DNA of 64,000 nt from SAR92 clade bacterium (lineage in GTDB: Bacteria > Pseudomonadota > Gammaproteobacteria > Pseudomonadales > Porticoccaceae), in NCBI GenBank assembly GCA_004211905.1, contig SHBP01000001.1, positions 124,001 through 188,000 of the forward strand, written 5' to 3'. Below are positions 18,803 through 28,851 of the stretch, in pieces. Below the pieces are notes generated by a model. That model ran no database searches. It was not told where the DNA came from and saw nothing but the letters and a program-made list of their open reading frames with translations. The translations under genes and the position numbers were made by a program. Each line of letters starts with the position of its first letter. Position 1 is the stretch's first letter.

Positions 18803-19675
18803 CTACTGACCCTTTTGCTGGTTTAAATACTTGAAGAAATCACTATCCGGCTCAACTAATAAAATATCTCCTTTGTTAGAGAACGAAGATTTATAAGCAT
18901 TTAGACTACGCACAAATGCGTAAAATTCAGGGTCCTGCTCATAGGCTTCCGCGTAAATTCGAGCCGCGTCCGCATCACCCTGTCCACGCAATTCTTCAGC
19001 ATCTCTATAGGCATTAGCTAGTTCAATAGTTCTTTCACGATCCGCAGATGCGCGGATTTTTTCAGCTTTCTCTTTACCCGTTGACCGTAACTCTTGAGCT
19101 TCTTTATTTCGCTCTGCTGTCATTCGTCGATAGACTTGATTACTGACCTCTGGAGGAAGGTCAATTCTCTTTACTCGAACATCCACAATTTCTACGCCAA
19201 GCTCTTGTAACACAGTATTGTTAAGAGAATCAGTGATATTTTTCATCAACGCATCACGCTCTCCAGAAACCACCTCTTGTAACGTTAGCGTACCAAACTG
19301 ATCACGTAACCCAGCATTTATACGATTTGCGAGACGACTTTCTGCCACTCTCTCCGAACCATTAGTAACTTTGTAGTAGGTTTCAACGTCGGAGATCCTC
19401 CACTTTGCATACGAATCTACGATTAATCGCTTTTTCTCGACAGTAAAGAAACTTGCTGGTTGCGCATCCACTGTTAATATTCGAGCATCAAAGCGTCGTA
19501 CATTGTCAATAAATGGCGTCTTCACGTGTAACCCAGGTTTAATATCAGCGTGAATCATCTCGCCAAACCGCAGGGCGACACCTCGCTCAACCTCACTAAT
19601 CACATACAGCGCATTACTAGCCACAACAAACAAAAGAATCAGAATGGTGACAATTGGTTTTGATAGATTTTTCAT
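18803..19675 (-). CDS. hflC: FtsH protease modulator HflC
   Basis: A stomatin/SPFH-family protein of 290 residues with one N-terminal membrane segment (about 8-25) and a large periplasmic domain. With HflK it forms the cage around the membrane protease FtsH and modulates its action on membrane substrates. VERGVALRFGE and the coiled, charged ERTIELANAYRDAEELRGQGDA region are typical. The ATG overlaps the hflK stop by four bases, so the two subunits are translationally coupled. Confidence 0.97.
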   Translation of the reverse strand: MKNLSKPIVTILILLFVVASNALYVISEVERGVALRFGEMIHADIKPGLHVKTPFIDNVRRFDARILTVDAQPASFFTVEKKRLIVDSYAKWRISDVETYYKVTNGSERVAESRLANRINAGLRDQFGTLTLQEVVSGERDALMKNITDSLNNTVLQELGVEIVDVRVKRIDLPPEVSNQVYRRMTAERNKEAQELRSTGKEKAEKIRASADRERTIELANAYRDAEELRGQGDADAARIYAEAYEQDPEFYAFVRSLNAYKSSFSNKGDILLVEPDSDFFKYLNQQKGQ

Positions 19676-20817
19676 CGGCGTCTCTCCGATTGGGCCTGAT
19701 TACTGCTGCGCTGAAGCTTTTCTATAACTTCATTGGCAACTCGATCAATCAGCTGATTATTAGTTTCATCACTGCGATTCGATGGGCTCCCACCTTGCTG
19801 CATCAATTTATCTAGCGGGAGGTAGAGCATATTATTGCCCCCTTCTGTATCCATTAGCACCTTGGTACTATCCGTCATGACCTGCTCAATAGCATCAATG
19901 TAGAGACGCTCGCGAGTTACTCCTGGCGCTTTCTGGTATTCCCTGAGCAATGCAGAGAAGCGATTGGCTTCACCCGTGGACTTAGAGACTACTTGGGACA
20001 GATAAGCTTGTGCTTCCTCACGTAAACGTTGAGCCTCACCGCGAGCTTCAGGAATGACTCCGTTTGAGTAGGCCTGAGCCTCATTAACTAATCGCTCTAG
20101 ATCTTCTCTGGCCTCAATAACGTCATCGTACGCAGCTTTTACTTCGTTTGGCGGTCTTGCATCTTCAATGTTAATTTTCACGATGTTTATACCACTAGAG
20201 TATAGATCCAGTAAATCTTGGAGCTTTTCAGTAGTACCATCCGCAACCTCCGTTCGCTGGTCCGATATAACGCCATCAAGTCCAGTGCTGCCCACCACAT
20301 GGCGTAACGCACTATCTGTTGCTTGCTTGAGCGTCGTTTCGGGCGACCTGATACTCAAAACAAAGTCTTTGGCACTCGCGATGTTGTACTGAACTGCTAA
20401 AGCAACCTCTACGATATTTTCATCCTGAGTCAACATTAGTCCGCGTGTTGAATACTGACGTTCTTCAGTTACACCTACTGTATAAACTTTATCTATCAAA
20501 GGAGGATTCCACTTTAAACCCGGATCTTCAATAGTTTCACTGTACTCACCAAGTCTCAGCACAACTGCATTTTCTTTCTCATCAACCTGATAGAATCCCA
20601 AAAACCCCCAAACTAAAACCAACCCTATAAACACCATCGGTACTAGACTTTTAAAACTTCCACCGCCAGAACTGCCCGAATTTGAGGCTCCTCCACCACC
20701 AAAGATACCTAACTTTTCTTTGAGTTTCTTCAATGCTTCATCAATATCTGGCGGCCCCTGATCATTTCGGTTTCCGCCCCAAGGGTCTTTACCACCACCC
20801 GGCTCATTCCAAGCCAT
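19672..20817 (-). CDS. hflK: FtsH protease modulator HflK
   Basis: Partner of HflC (381 residues). The Gly/Asn/Pro-rich cytoplasmic N-terminus (AWNEPGGGKDPWGG), one transmembrane segment near residues 58-78, then the SPFH domain starting around VDEKENAVVLRLGEY are diagnostic. The C-terminal tail is Gln/Ser/Arg-rich. GGAGAAT lies well placed before the ATG. It is 85 bases downstream of hflX. Confidence 0.97.
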   Translation of the reverse strand: MAWNEPGGGKDPWGGNRNDQGPPDIDEALKKLKEKLGIFGGGGASNSGSSGGGSFKSLVPMVFIGLVLVWGFLGFYQVDEKENAVVLRLGEYSETIEDPGLKWNPPLIDKVYTVGVTEERQYSTRGLMLTQDENIVEVALAVQYNIASAKDFVLSIRSPETTLKQATDSALRHVVGSTGLDGVISDQRTEVADGTTEKLQDLLDLYSSGINIVKINIEDARPPNEVKAAYDDVIEAREDLERLVNEAQAYSNGVIPEARGEAQRLREEAQAYLSQVVSKSTGEANRFSALLREYQKAPGVTRERLYIDAIEQVMTDSTKVLMDTEGGNNMLYLPLDKLMQQGGSPSNRSDETNNQLIDRVANEVIEKLQRSSNQAQSERRR

Positions 20818-20902
20818 AGTATTCTCCAGTTTAAATTAGCGTCTTTAACAGACAATTTTACCAATGCTCTTGTACAAACATGATTACTTTACCACTACCT
20901 AC

Positions 20903-22198
20903 CTATAATGTGACCAAATCTTGCAATTTCAAGTTCACATTCTTCAAAATGCGGAAAAAATCTCCTTCAGGTAACTTAATTTCCAACTCTATCATGCCCT
21001 GATCATCAATCTTCTCTGAAACAATGGCCTTATGACTGTATAAAGCCGCTCTCAAAGCACCATGAGAAGGTTCTATCCGCAAGCGCTTATGTATCGTTTC
21101 TGTGGGTAACTTTTCCACAACAGCAGCTAGAAGTTGCTCCAAGCCCTCACCTTGCAACGCAGAAACCCACACAGATGTTATCTCTCCGCCCGAATTACGC
21201 TCTACTTTTGGCTTTGGCTCATCCAAAAGATCAACCTTGTTGTAGACCATGAGAGTTGGCAACTTATAAGCGTCAATCTCTTTTAGTACCTCATCTACGC
21301 GCGCAATATTGGTCGCTCGATCTTCAGCGCTAGCATCTATAACATGCAATAGTAAATCTGCGGAGGCTGCTTCTTCTAGCGTAGCCCTGAATGCATCCAC
21401 AAGACGGTGAGGAAGATGACTAATAAATCCTACCGTATCAGCAAATATAACCGACCCAAGGTCATGCACCTCGACCCGACGCATAGTAGGATCTAAAGTT
21501 GCAAAAAGTTGATCTGCAACAAACACATCAGCCTCGGTAACCGCATTGAACAAGGTGGATTTTCCGGCATTGGTATAGCCTACCAATGACACGGTGGGAG
21601 TTTCGGATCGTTTTCTACTGCGACGCCCCTGGTCTCTCTGCTTGCGGACCTTCTCCAATCGCTTTTCAATAGATTTAATACGGTCTCTGACCATCCGTCG
21701 ATCAGACTCAAGTTGGGTCTCGCCTGGTCCTCGCATGCCTATTCCGCCTTTCTGGCGCTCAAGGTGCGTCCAACCTCGAACTAACCGGGAGGACAAATGC
21801 TGTAGTTGGGCCAATTCTACCTGCAGCTTTCCCTCATGAGTACGTGCCCGTTGAGCAAAAATATCGAGAATCAAACCAGTCCTATCAAGGACTCTACATT
21901 GTAACTCCGCTTCAATATTCCGCTCTTGGCTGGGTGACAAATTGTGGTTGAATATAACTAGCTCTGCCCCGGTGCGTTGCACTGTGGCTTTAATCTCATC
22001 TAGCTTTCCACTGCCAACGAAAAACTTTGCACTAGGGGACTGGCGCGACCCTGTGATGAACTCTACAGGGTCCCCTCCAGCGGCAATGACTAGCTCCTCG
22101 AACTCTCTTGGGTCTTCGGGCTCGGACTCGCTAGTAAGTTTAATGTGCACCAGAACCGCTGTTTCGCCAGACTCTGGTCGCTCAAAAAATAAAGCCAC
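20903..22198 (-). CDS. hflX: ribosome-associated GTPase HflX
   Basis: A TRAFAC-class GTPase (431 residues) that binds the 50S subunit and splits stalled ribosomes under stress. It has the N-terminal HflX domain with the FNHNLSPSQERN motif, the glycine-rich linker GGIGMRGPGETQLE, and a G domain with GYTNAGKST, DTVGF and YNKVD. The start is GTG, only three bases after the hfq stop; GTGGCTTTATTTTTTGAG gives the family N-terminus. Tight linkage to hfq is typical. Confidence 0.97.
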   Translation of the reverse strand: MALFFERPESGETAVLVHIKLTSESEPEDPREFEELVIAAGGDPVEFITGSRQSPSAKFFVGSGKLDEIKATVQRTGAELVIFNHNLSPSQERNIEAELQCRVLDRTGLILDIFAQRARTHEGKLQVELAQLQHLSSRLVRGWTHLERQKGGIGMRGPGETQLESDRRMVRDRIKSIEKRLEKVRKQRDQGRRSRKRSETPTVSLVGYTNAGKSTLFNAVTEADVFVADQLFATLDPTMRRVEVHDLGSVIFADTVGFISHLPHRLVDAFRATLEEAASADLLLHVIDASAEDRATNIARVDEVLKEIDAYKLPTLMVYNKVDLLDEPKPKVERNSGGEITSVWVSALQGEGLEQLLAAVVEKLPTETIHKRLRIEPSHGALRAALYSHKAIVSEKIDDQGMIELEIKLPEGDFFRILKNVNLKLQDLVTL

Positions 22199-22201
22199 AG
22201 T

Positions 22202-22480
22202 TTAGTAGTTTTCGTCGCCGTAGTTGCCCGAATCATCATTAGATTCATTTTGCTCGCTACCACTGGATGGTAGGCGCACAGCTCGAGAAGGCACCACTGT
22301 AGAAATGGCATGTTTGTATACCATTTGACTAACAGTGTTCTTCAGCAGAACCACAAATTGATCGAATGACTCGACCTGGCCTTGAAGTTTGATGCCATTA
22401 ACAAGAAATATAGATACTGGAATTCTCTCTTTTCTTAAAGCATTAAGAAAAGGATCTTGTAAGTTATGCCCTTTTGACAT
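22202..22480 (-). CDS. hfq: RNA chaperone Hfq
   Basis: The hexameric Sm-like RNA chaperone that pairs small RNAs with mRNAs (92 residues). The N-terminal core [20 protein letters not shown] and the Sm2 motif [12 protein letters not shown] are near-identical to the family. The C-terminal tail is short, acidic and Ser/Asn/Gly-rich, presumably disordered. AAGGAG lies a few bases before the ATG. The 97-bp leader between miaA and hfq contains hairpins described separately. Confidence 0.98.
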   Translation of the reverse strand: MSKGHNLQDPFLNALRKERIPVSIFLVNGIKLQGQVESFDQFVVLLKNTVSQMVYKHAISTVVPSRAVRLPSSGSEQNESNDDSGNYGDENY

Positions 22481-22494
22481 GAGTACTTCTCCTT

Positions 22495-22553
22495 ATTGAA
22501 TATTCAATAAACGCTGCAAGTTCGCAGCAAAAATAGCGGGATTGCGATCCGCT
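22495..22553 (-). promoter_or_regulatory. structured leader of hfq
   Basis: Between miaA and hfq the minus strand holds, in order, AGCGGAT/ATCCCGCT (22535-22553, one bulge) followed by five T residues, a small stem GCTGC/GCAGC (22513-22528), and a 14-base perfect palindrome ATTGAATATTCAAT (22495-22508) ending just before the ribosome binding site. The first could act as a partial terminator or attenuator; the others could bear on hfq translation. Confidence 0.4.
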
Positions 22554-22577
22554 CTAAGACACAGATTCCCTGTGATC

Positions 22578-23552
22578 TTATTTTAATATGGGGACATCCT
22601 CGAGTATTTTCAAGCACTGTTTACATAAATTTTCAGAACTTAAAAATTCTTTGCCGTTATCTATATATATTTGATGTGCATCAGACCACTTTCGCAGCCA
22701 AGTTATCTGCCTCTTGGCCAACTGCCGACTGGTCGTAATCGCGCTATCTATGGACTGATCCAACCTGAGATCTCCATCAAAATACTGCCAAAGTTGTCGG
22801 TAACCCGCTGAGCGCATAGCAGGTAGATCTATGTTAAGATCATTACGTTGATAAAGCGCTTTTACCTCTAACTCAAAACCCTGCTCCATCATTTGGTGGA
22901 ACCTTGTCTCTATACGTTGATGTAGCAAACTCCGACTATTAGCTAATAAAGCTATTTGGATAATTTCATAGTCATTCTCTATACCATTATCACCAGATCT
23001 AGCTTGTAGCTTCGACATAGACTCCCCAGTCAACTGATATACCTCCAGCGCTCGCTGAATACGTTGCGAGTGATTAGGGTGGAGTCTTGCTGCGGTCTTA
23101 GGATCAATTTGGCGCAGTTCTTCATACAAACTTGGCCAACCTTCTATATCTGCACGTTGTTGGATTTTTTTTCTTACATTTTGGTCCGCTTCTGGAAGGT
23201 CTGAGAGCCCTTCGAGCAATATTTTAAAGTAAAGCATGGACCCCCCGACTAACAGAGGTATTCTTCCAGAAGCCGTTATCTCGGTCATCTGAATGCGAGC
23301 ATCATTTATAAAGTCTGCAACACTATAAGACTCAGCGGGATCGCGTATGTCAATGAGTCGATGTGGATGTCTAGAGAGGGTTTGCGCATCAGGCTTTGCG
23401 CTCCCAATGTTTAGGTGTCTATATATCTGAGCGGAGTCCACACTAATAATCTCTACAGGGAGATGATATCGGAGGGCAATGGCTAAATCTGTTTTACCTG
23501 ACGCGGTGGGCCCCATTAAGAAGATGGCTGTAGGTAACTTTGGGGAGCTCAT
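22578..23552 (-). CDS. miaA: tRNA dimethylallyltransferase
   Basis: Transfers the dimethylallyl group to A37 of tRNAs reading codons that begin with U (324 residues). The Walker-type loop FLMGPTASGKTDLAI, the VDSAQIYRHLNIGSAKP motif, LVGGSMLYF and the QITWLRKW motif are visible. ATG at 23552 is chosen over a TTG two codons upstream because TAGGAG overlapping the mutL stop is spaced correctly only for the ATG. It continues the mutL-miaA-hfq run. Confidence 0.97.
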   Translation of the reverse strand: MSSPKLPTAIFLMGPTASGKTDLAIALRYHLPVEIISVDSAQIYRHLNIGSAKPDAQTLSRHPHRLIDIRDPAESYSVADFINDARIQMTEITASGRIPLLVGGSMLYFKILLEGLSDLPEADQNVRKKIQQRADIEGWPSLYEELRQIDPKTAARLHPNHSQRIQRALEVYQLTGESMSKLQARSGDNGIENDYEIIQIALLANSRSLLHQRIETRFHQMMEQGFELEVKALYQRNDLNIDLPAMRSAGYRQLWQYFDGDLRLDQSIDSAITTSRQLAKRQITWLRKWSDAHQIYIDNGKEFLSSENLCKQCLKILEDVPILK

Positions 23553-23563
23553 TACCAATACTC

Positions 23564-25363
23564 CTAACGACCACGCAGGAACAGTTTATCTAGCTCCTCT
23601 ACAGTCAACTGAGACCAAGTTGGGCGGCCATGATTACACTGACCACTTCGCTCAGTAATCTCCATATCTCTCAACAGCGCATTCATTTCAGGTATTGTCA
23701 GTTTTCGATTTGCTCGCACTGATCCATGGCAAGCCATAGTTGACAAGATCTCATTGATATGATTTTTGATTCGCTCTGAACCACCATGCTGTAGGAGATC
23801 AGACAGCACATCTCTCAGCAATCTCTCAACCTCAGAACCCCTTAGTATTGCGGGTATCTCTCGGACAATAATACTTTCACTACCAGCGCGCTCTACCGCA
23901 AAACCAAGCTTACTAAATACAGCTTGATGAGCATCTACTGCATCCGCCTCACGCTGACTAACTGCCAAATTCTCTGGGACCAGCAATGGTTGTGCAACTA
24001 AACCTTGCTCATCAAATGCATTTTTCATGCGTTCATATGTAATCCGCTCATGGGCCGCATGCATATCAATAATAATCAAGCCATGGCTGTTTTCAGCAAG
24101 AATAAAAATACCTTTTAGCTGAGCGATAGCGAACCCCAGCGGCGGGATCTCCCCGTCATTGTTTTCTCCATCCTGTGGATGGGATGAATAAAGGTTTTGA
24201 TAACTACTCATTGGGGTATTTACGCTGGCCGATTGCTGCGAGGGCCAAGATGCTAAATAACTACTCGATGAATTTCCTACTAACGGCAAAGGTTTTTGAT
24301 CTAAAAAAATGGGATTATGGTCAGCAATTTTATCACCCTCACTGTCGCGGATATGATCCTGAGGACGGTCAGTCGCCAACGCCTTTTGTAAAGTACTGGA
24401 AACAAAACTATGGACGCTACCTCCCTCTCGGAACCTCACTTCATGCTTCGTAGGGTGCACATTAACATCCACATCCCCAGGCTCAATTTCTAAAAACAAT
24501 ACATATGCCGGATGGCGACCGTGATAAAGAACATCTTGATAAGCTTGCCGTATAGCATGGGAAACAATCTTATCTCTGATAGAGCGGCCATTAACGAAAA
24601 AGTATTGCAGGTCTGCCTGACTGCGCGAAAAAGTGGGCAACCCTATCCAACCCCACAATCGAATTCCGGTACGATTGTTATCCACATACAGAGCTTGCTC
24701 CATAAATACCGGACCACATATGTCTGCTACCCTCTTTTCTTGCTCCAACTGGCTACTTGCGGAGCGAAGATTGAACTGAACTTTTTGATTATGTTTAAGG
24801 CTAAAAGCAACGTCCATGCGACTCAATGCTAATTTTTTGAGGCCATCAGCGACTCGTTTGTACTCAGTATTTTCAGTCCGTAAAAATTTTCGCCGAGCTG
24901 GCGTATTAAAAAATAGATCTCGCACCTCTACGCTTGTGCCAACCGGATGAGGTGCAGGTTCGAGTTCAACCTCCATATCCCGCCCCTCAGAGACTGCTCT
25001 CCAGCCAGCGCTATTACCAGAATTTGAAGTAAGCGCTAAACGCGAAACTGAAGCAATACTTGCCAGTGCCTCACCCCTAAACCCTAAAGTTGATACCGCC
25101 TCAAGGTCTTCAAGATCTGAAATTTTACTGGTGGCATGGCGACTTAAGGCCAATGACAATTCACCCTCGGCGATTCCGCAGCCATCATCTCGGACTTTAA
25201 TCAATTTACTGCCGCCTTGCTCAACTTCAACATCAATGCGACTAGCACCTGCATCTAAGCTGTTTTCACACAACTCCTTAAGTACAGAGGACGGCCGCTC
25301 AACCACCTCACCCGCGGCAATTTGATTGGCCAACTGCGGGCTTAGTATCTGAATACTAGGCAT
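23564..25363 (-). CDS. mutL: DNA mismatch repair protein MutL
   Basis: 599 residues. The N-terminal GHKL ATPase has ENSLDAG, DDGCGI and [15 protein letters not shown]; a variable linker follows near 340-400. The C-terminal dimerisation domain contains [14 protein letters not shown] near 430, [20 protein letters not shown] and a terminal FLRGR. This matches the metal-binding D-x-H-A-x2-E-x4-E motif of endonuclease-type MutL, with M in place of the usual Q. The protein therefore probably nicks DNA itself, as expected in a lineage without MutH. I do not see mutS here. Confidence 0.97.
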   Translation of the reverse strand: MPSIQILSPQLANQIAAGEVVERPSSVLKELCENSLDAGASRIDVEVEQGGSKLIKVRDDGCGIAEGELSLALSRHATSKISDLEDLEAVSTLGFRGEALASIASVSRLALTSNSGNSAGWRAVSEGRDMEVELEPAPHPVGTSVEVRDLFFNTPARRKFLRTENTEYKRVADGLKKLALSRMDVAFSLKHNQKVQFNLRSASSQLEQEKRVADICGPVFMEQALYVDNNRTGIRLWGWIGLPTFSRSQADLQYFFVNGRSIRDKIVSHAIRQAYQDVLYHGRHPAYVLFLEIEPGDVDVNVHPTKHEVRFREGGSVHSFVSSTLQKALATDRPQDHIRDSEGDKIADHNPIFLDQKPLPLVGNSSSSYLASWPSQQSASVNTPMSSYQNLYSSHPQDGENNDGEIPPLGFAIAQLKGIFILAENSHGLIIIDMHAAHERITYERMKNAFDEQGLVAQPLLVPENLAVSQREADAVDAHQAVFSKLGFAVERAGSESIIVREIPAILRGSEVERLLRDVLSDLLQHGGSERIKNHINEILSTMACHGSVRANRKLTIPEMNALLRDMEITERSGQCNHGRPTWSQLTVEELDKLFLRGR

Positions 25364-25404
25364 AAGGACTAATCTTTAGAGCACTGTTAAACAACTGAAA
25401 CACC

Positions 25405-26751
25405 TTAACTAGGAGGAATAGATATTTTCTGACCAACACGAATCGAACTAGACGAAAGATTATTGTACCGCAATATTTTGTTTACTGAGGTTTTATAGCG
25501 TTGAGCAATCTCTGAAAGAGTATCACCTCGGGCTATTACATAAGTTTTAATCAATTCTTTTGATGATTTCCCCAACAATGTACCCACTGGGGGCTGTTCA
25601 ATATAAAAACTGAAGAGACCATCGAACACTGCTTTAGCCATTTTTTGCTGGTAACGATCACTACTTAACTGTTTGGCTTCTTTCGGGTTAGAAATAAAAC
25701 CTGTTTCAATTAACAATGATGGAATATCCGGGGATTTCAAAACCAAGAATCCAGCTTGCTCAACTTGTTTCTTATGCAAGCGGGCCACAGCACCCATGTT
25801 TCTCAAAACATAACTTCCAGCGTCTAAACTACTACGAAGCGTCTCGTTCATAGACAAATCAAGCAAAACCCCTGCGAGTAAATCATCTTTATCATCAAGA
25901 CTAAGAGCACTTGCGCCACCAATCAAGTCTGCTCGATTTTCTGATGAGGCCAAATATCTTGCCGTCTCGCTCGTCGCTCCTTTGGTGGAAAGTGCATAGA
26001 CCGAAGCGCCATTAGCCCTTGGATCAGAGAACCCGTCTGCGTGAATAGAAATAAAGAAGTCAGCTTGCTCTCTTCGTGCAATTTGCGTCCTCTTACGATG
26101 ATCAATGTAATAATCTCCTGTTCTGACGAGAACCCCATCAAAATAGGGATTCTCATCAAAAAGCTTGTCAATTTTTTTTGCGATTTGTAGCACAACGCGC
26201 TTCTCCCGCAACCTGTTCGGTCCGGAAGCACCGGGATCTTCACCCCCATGACCGGCATCGATTGCGATAACTATTTTACGATCATTACGCTCCAGTATCT
26301 TTGCAACAGTTTTGCTCACCTGTTGCTTTTTGTCATAAAGGTCAACTACCAATCTGTCACCTGATATCTCATTCGCTTCAAGTGCAAAGCTTTTAGGGCT
26401 AACGCTACCCTTAAGATCCAAAACAATCCTCAAATCATTACTATTTCTGACCGCGTGTCGAATCTTTAATATAGATGTTTTACTTAAATCAAGCTGCTTA
26501 ATATTCGCCTTAAATTTGGCATCGCTAATATCAATAACTAATCGATGAGGGTTCTCAAGAGCAATAAGCTGATGCTTCACCGAACCACTAAGGTCAATAA
26601 CTAGACGAGTTTTCTCTGGTGATCGCCACACACGTAACGAATCGATATCTGAGGCTAACGCGGTTATAGGCACCAAAACTAGAGCTATAACACAGATTCC
26701 ACAAAGGCCTAGGTCAAATTTTTTCTTAATCTTGCGATAGTTTAAATTCAA
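25405..26751 (-). CDS. amiB: N-acetylmuramoyl-L-alanine amidase with AMIN and LysM domains
   Basis: A periplasmic amidase that cleaves septal peptidoglycan during cell separation (448 residues). A signal sequence (about 16-34) is followed by an AMIN domain (about 38-135). The zinc amidase catalytic domain (about 160-385) has IAIDAGHGGEDPGA, SIHADGF and ETGFISN, and a C-terminal LysM (about 400-445) follows. The start is TTG: AGAGGA lies six bases upstream and no ATG precedes the signal peptide. It sits between tsaE and mutL, as in pseudomonads. Confidence 0.95.
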   Translation of the reverse strand: MNLNYRKIKKKFDLGLCGICVIALVLVPITALASDIDSLRVWRSPEKTRLVIDLSGSVKHQLIALENPHRLVIDISDAKFKANIKQLDLSKTSILKIRHAVRNSNDLRIVLDLKGSVSPKSFALEANEISGDRLVVDLYDKKQQVSKTVAKILERNDRKIVIAIDAGHGGEDPGASGPNRLREKRVVLQIAKKIDKLFDENPYFDGVLVRTGDYYIDHRKRTQIARREQADFFISIHADGFSDPRANGASVYALSTKGATSETARYLASSENRADLIGGASALSLDDKDDLLAGVLLDLSMNETLRSSLDAGSYVLRNMGAVARLHKKQVEQAGFLVLKSPDIPSLLIETGFISNPKEAKQLSSDRYQQKMAKAVFDGLFSFYIEQPPVGTLLGKSSKELIKTYVIARGDTLSEIAQRYKTSVNKILRYNNLSSSSIRVGQKISIPPS

Positions 26752-26771
26752 AGGATTCCTCTGCGTAATTT

Positions 26772-27278
26772 CTAGCTATGACTCAAATCACAACCCGTTA
26801 TTTTAGCCAATCGACTAAGAAAATCTGTACCTATATCTGTTAGCGCCATAACAGTAACCTCTCGCCCGATCCGATGATGCTCAATATCAACACTAACGTC
26901 TGCAGCAGACAAGTACCCATTCCCTCGCTCTGGCCACTCTATCAGGCATAGAGAACCCTGTGAAAGATAGTCAGCAAAACCAATATAATCAAGCTCCTCT
27001 GGGTCTATAACGCGATACAAATCAAAATGATAAACAGTACCAACATCTAGATCATAAGGCTCAACTAGAGTGTAGGTTGGACTTTTAACTGCACCTTGGT
27101 GACCAAGGTTTTGGAGTAACCCTCGGCTCAACGTTGTTTTACCAGCGCCTAAATCGCCCCTTAGAGTAATAGTCATTTTAGACCTAAAGGCTTCGGCGAT
27201 ATCACCACCAAGGGCAATCATCGCTGCTTCATCATCAATTTTAAATGAAGCCTGACTTTTTATTCTACCGTTACTCAC
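26772..27278 (-). CDS. tsaE: tRNA threonylcarbamoyladenosine biosynthesis ATPase TsaE
   Basis: The ATPase of the TsaBDE complex that makes t6A37 in ANN-decoding tRNAs (168 residues). The P-loop LRGDLGAGKTTLSRGLL near residue 40, SPTYTLVEPY and HFDLYR motifs identify it. The GTG start overlaps the nnr stop by four bases (GTGA). Its partner tsaB is in this window at 58988. Confidence 0.96.
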   Translation of the reverse strand: MSNGRIKSQASFKIDDEAAMIALGGDIAEAFRSKMTITLRGDLGAGKTTLSRGLLQNLGHQGAVKSPTYTLVEPYDLDVGTVYHFDLYRVIDPEELDYIGFADYLSQGSLCLIEWPERGNGYLSAADVSVDIEHHRIGREVTVMALTDIGTDFLSRLAKITGCDLSHS

Positions 27279-28795
27279 AATTCGTCAAAATTCCGTTGAT
27301 TAGAGATATCGCCTAAATAAGCTAGAATATCGGTTGCTACCAAGCCTCGAGGCCCCAATCCTTCTGCGGCTTTGTCAGCTGCAAATGAATGCATGCAACA
27401 GCCTAGCTCAGTTGCAGTTTGTAGGTCCATTCCTTGAGCAATAAGGCCTCCAATGATTCCACCCAATAAATCACCCATCCCAGCCGTCGACATTGCCGGG
27501 TTACCATAGGGACAAACTCGTAATGGCCTGCCGGGCGGAGATGAAATGATGGTTCCAGCCCCTTTTAAAAGTACTACCGCATTGTATTTTTCTTGGAGAT
27601 CGCGAACAGCCGCAAACCGATCAGACTGAATATCAGCTACAGTAACCCCCAAAAGTCGAGCAGCCTCTCCAGGATGGGGCGTCATAACCCATAACCGATT
27701 TTCAAAATCAGTTACCACACGACCATCGGCGATGATATTTAGCGCATCGGCATCGATTACCATCGGCAACTTAGTGGCCATAGCCTTTTGTAACATTTGT
27801 TCCGACCAAGAGGATCTCCCAAGGCCAGGCCCGACAACTAATACTGTTGGTCGCGCAAGCAATGGCTCTAAAGCTTGCCCTGAGACCACACCAAATGCCA
27901 TGACTTCCGGTTGCCGCGCCAAGCTTGCTGGAACATGCTCGGGTCGTGTTGCATGACTTGCCAAACCTGCACCAATTTTAAGGCAAGCCTGAGAGGCCAT
28001 CAATGAAGCACCTCCAGTTCCATGATCTCCACCGATCACCATGCAGTGCCCACGTTGGTTTTTATGCACGTCGGCTTCAAATTCGGGTATGTAATCAATT
28101 AGCTCTTCAAGGTCCATTAATTCAGCAGAAGGGAGTTTTTCATAAATAATAGTTTCTGGAATATCAAGAGAATCGTATATGACATCACCAGACACGGCCG
28201 GTCCACGACCTGTAAATAGGCCTTGTTTGACTCCTACAAAAGTTATGGTTATGTCTGCGTTTACCACGATATCTTTTACAGACCCAGTATCACTGGACAA
28301 CCCTGAAGGTATATCAACTGATAAAACTGGAAGCAATGAGCTGTTAATATGCTCAATCGCATCAGCAAAATTCTCTCGCAAATCACCATCAAAGCCTGTC
28401 CCCATAAGGCTATCAACGATGATTCCCTCTGAAAGATTACAATTTATGGTAAAAGGCTTACATTCCACTTTGGCATCAAGGCACATCTGTTTAGCTTGTT
28501 TTGTTTCAGCAGACATGGTCTTTAAATTCCCTAATTCATAGACCTGCACTGGTATGTTTTCATTGGCTGCTAGAGAGCCAATAATATACCCATCACCCCC
28601 GTTATTACCTGATCCACAAAACACATGGATACACTCGGGACGACCAAAATTTTCTAACAGCTCGGTAAAGGCGGCTTGACCAGCTCTGCGCATTAATTCA
28701 GCACCTGGAATATCGCCTTTTGCTGTAGCTAATCGATCGATTTCGCGAACAGTTCTGGCATTAAATAGAGCTTGATGAAGAAGATAGTGCGACAT
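27275..28795 (-). CDS. nnr: bifunctional NAD(P)H-hydrate epimerase / ADP-dependent dehydratase
   Basis: Repairs damaged NAD(P)HX. The 506 residues split into a YjeF-N epimerase (about 1-215, FCGSGNNGGDGY, DSLMGTGFDG, VDIPSGL) and a ribokinase-like dehydratase (about 230-506, VIGGDHGTGGASLMA, VGPGLGRSSW, MSTAGMGDLLGG). The two activities remove the epimer and dehydrate the hydrate. It is the first gene of the minus-strand run nnr-tsaE-amiB-mutL and diverges from queG. Confidence 0.96.
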   Translation of the reverse strand: MSHYLLHQALFNARTVREIDRLATAKGDIPGAELMRRAGQAAFTELLENFGRPECIHVFCGSGNNGGDGYIIGSLAANENIPVQVYELGNLKTMSAETKQAKQMCLDAKVECKPFTINCNLSEGIIVDSLMGTGFDGDLRENFADAIEHINSSLLPVLSVDIPSGLSSDTGSVKDIVVNADITITFVGVKQGLFTGRGPAVSGDVIYDSLDIPETIIYEKLPSAELMDLEELIDYIPEFEADVHKNQRGHCMVIGGDHGTGGASLMASQACLKIGAGLASHATRPEHVPASLARQPEVMAFGVVSGQALEPLLARPTVLVVGPGLGRSSWSEQMLQKAMATKLPMVIDADALNIIADGRVVTDFENRLWVMTPHPGEAARLLGVTVADIQSDRFAAVRDLQEKYNAVVLLKGAGTIISSPPGRPLRVCPYGNPAMSTAGMGDLLGGIIGGLIAQGMDLQTATELGCCMHSFAADKAAEGLGPRGLVATDILAYLGDISNQRNFDEL

Positions 28796-28851
28796 AGCGA
28801 TGATATCCCAGTAAAATTAGAGCGATTATAAGGCAGAACAGCTGTGAAACC

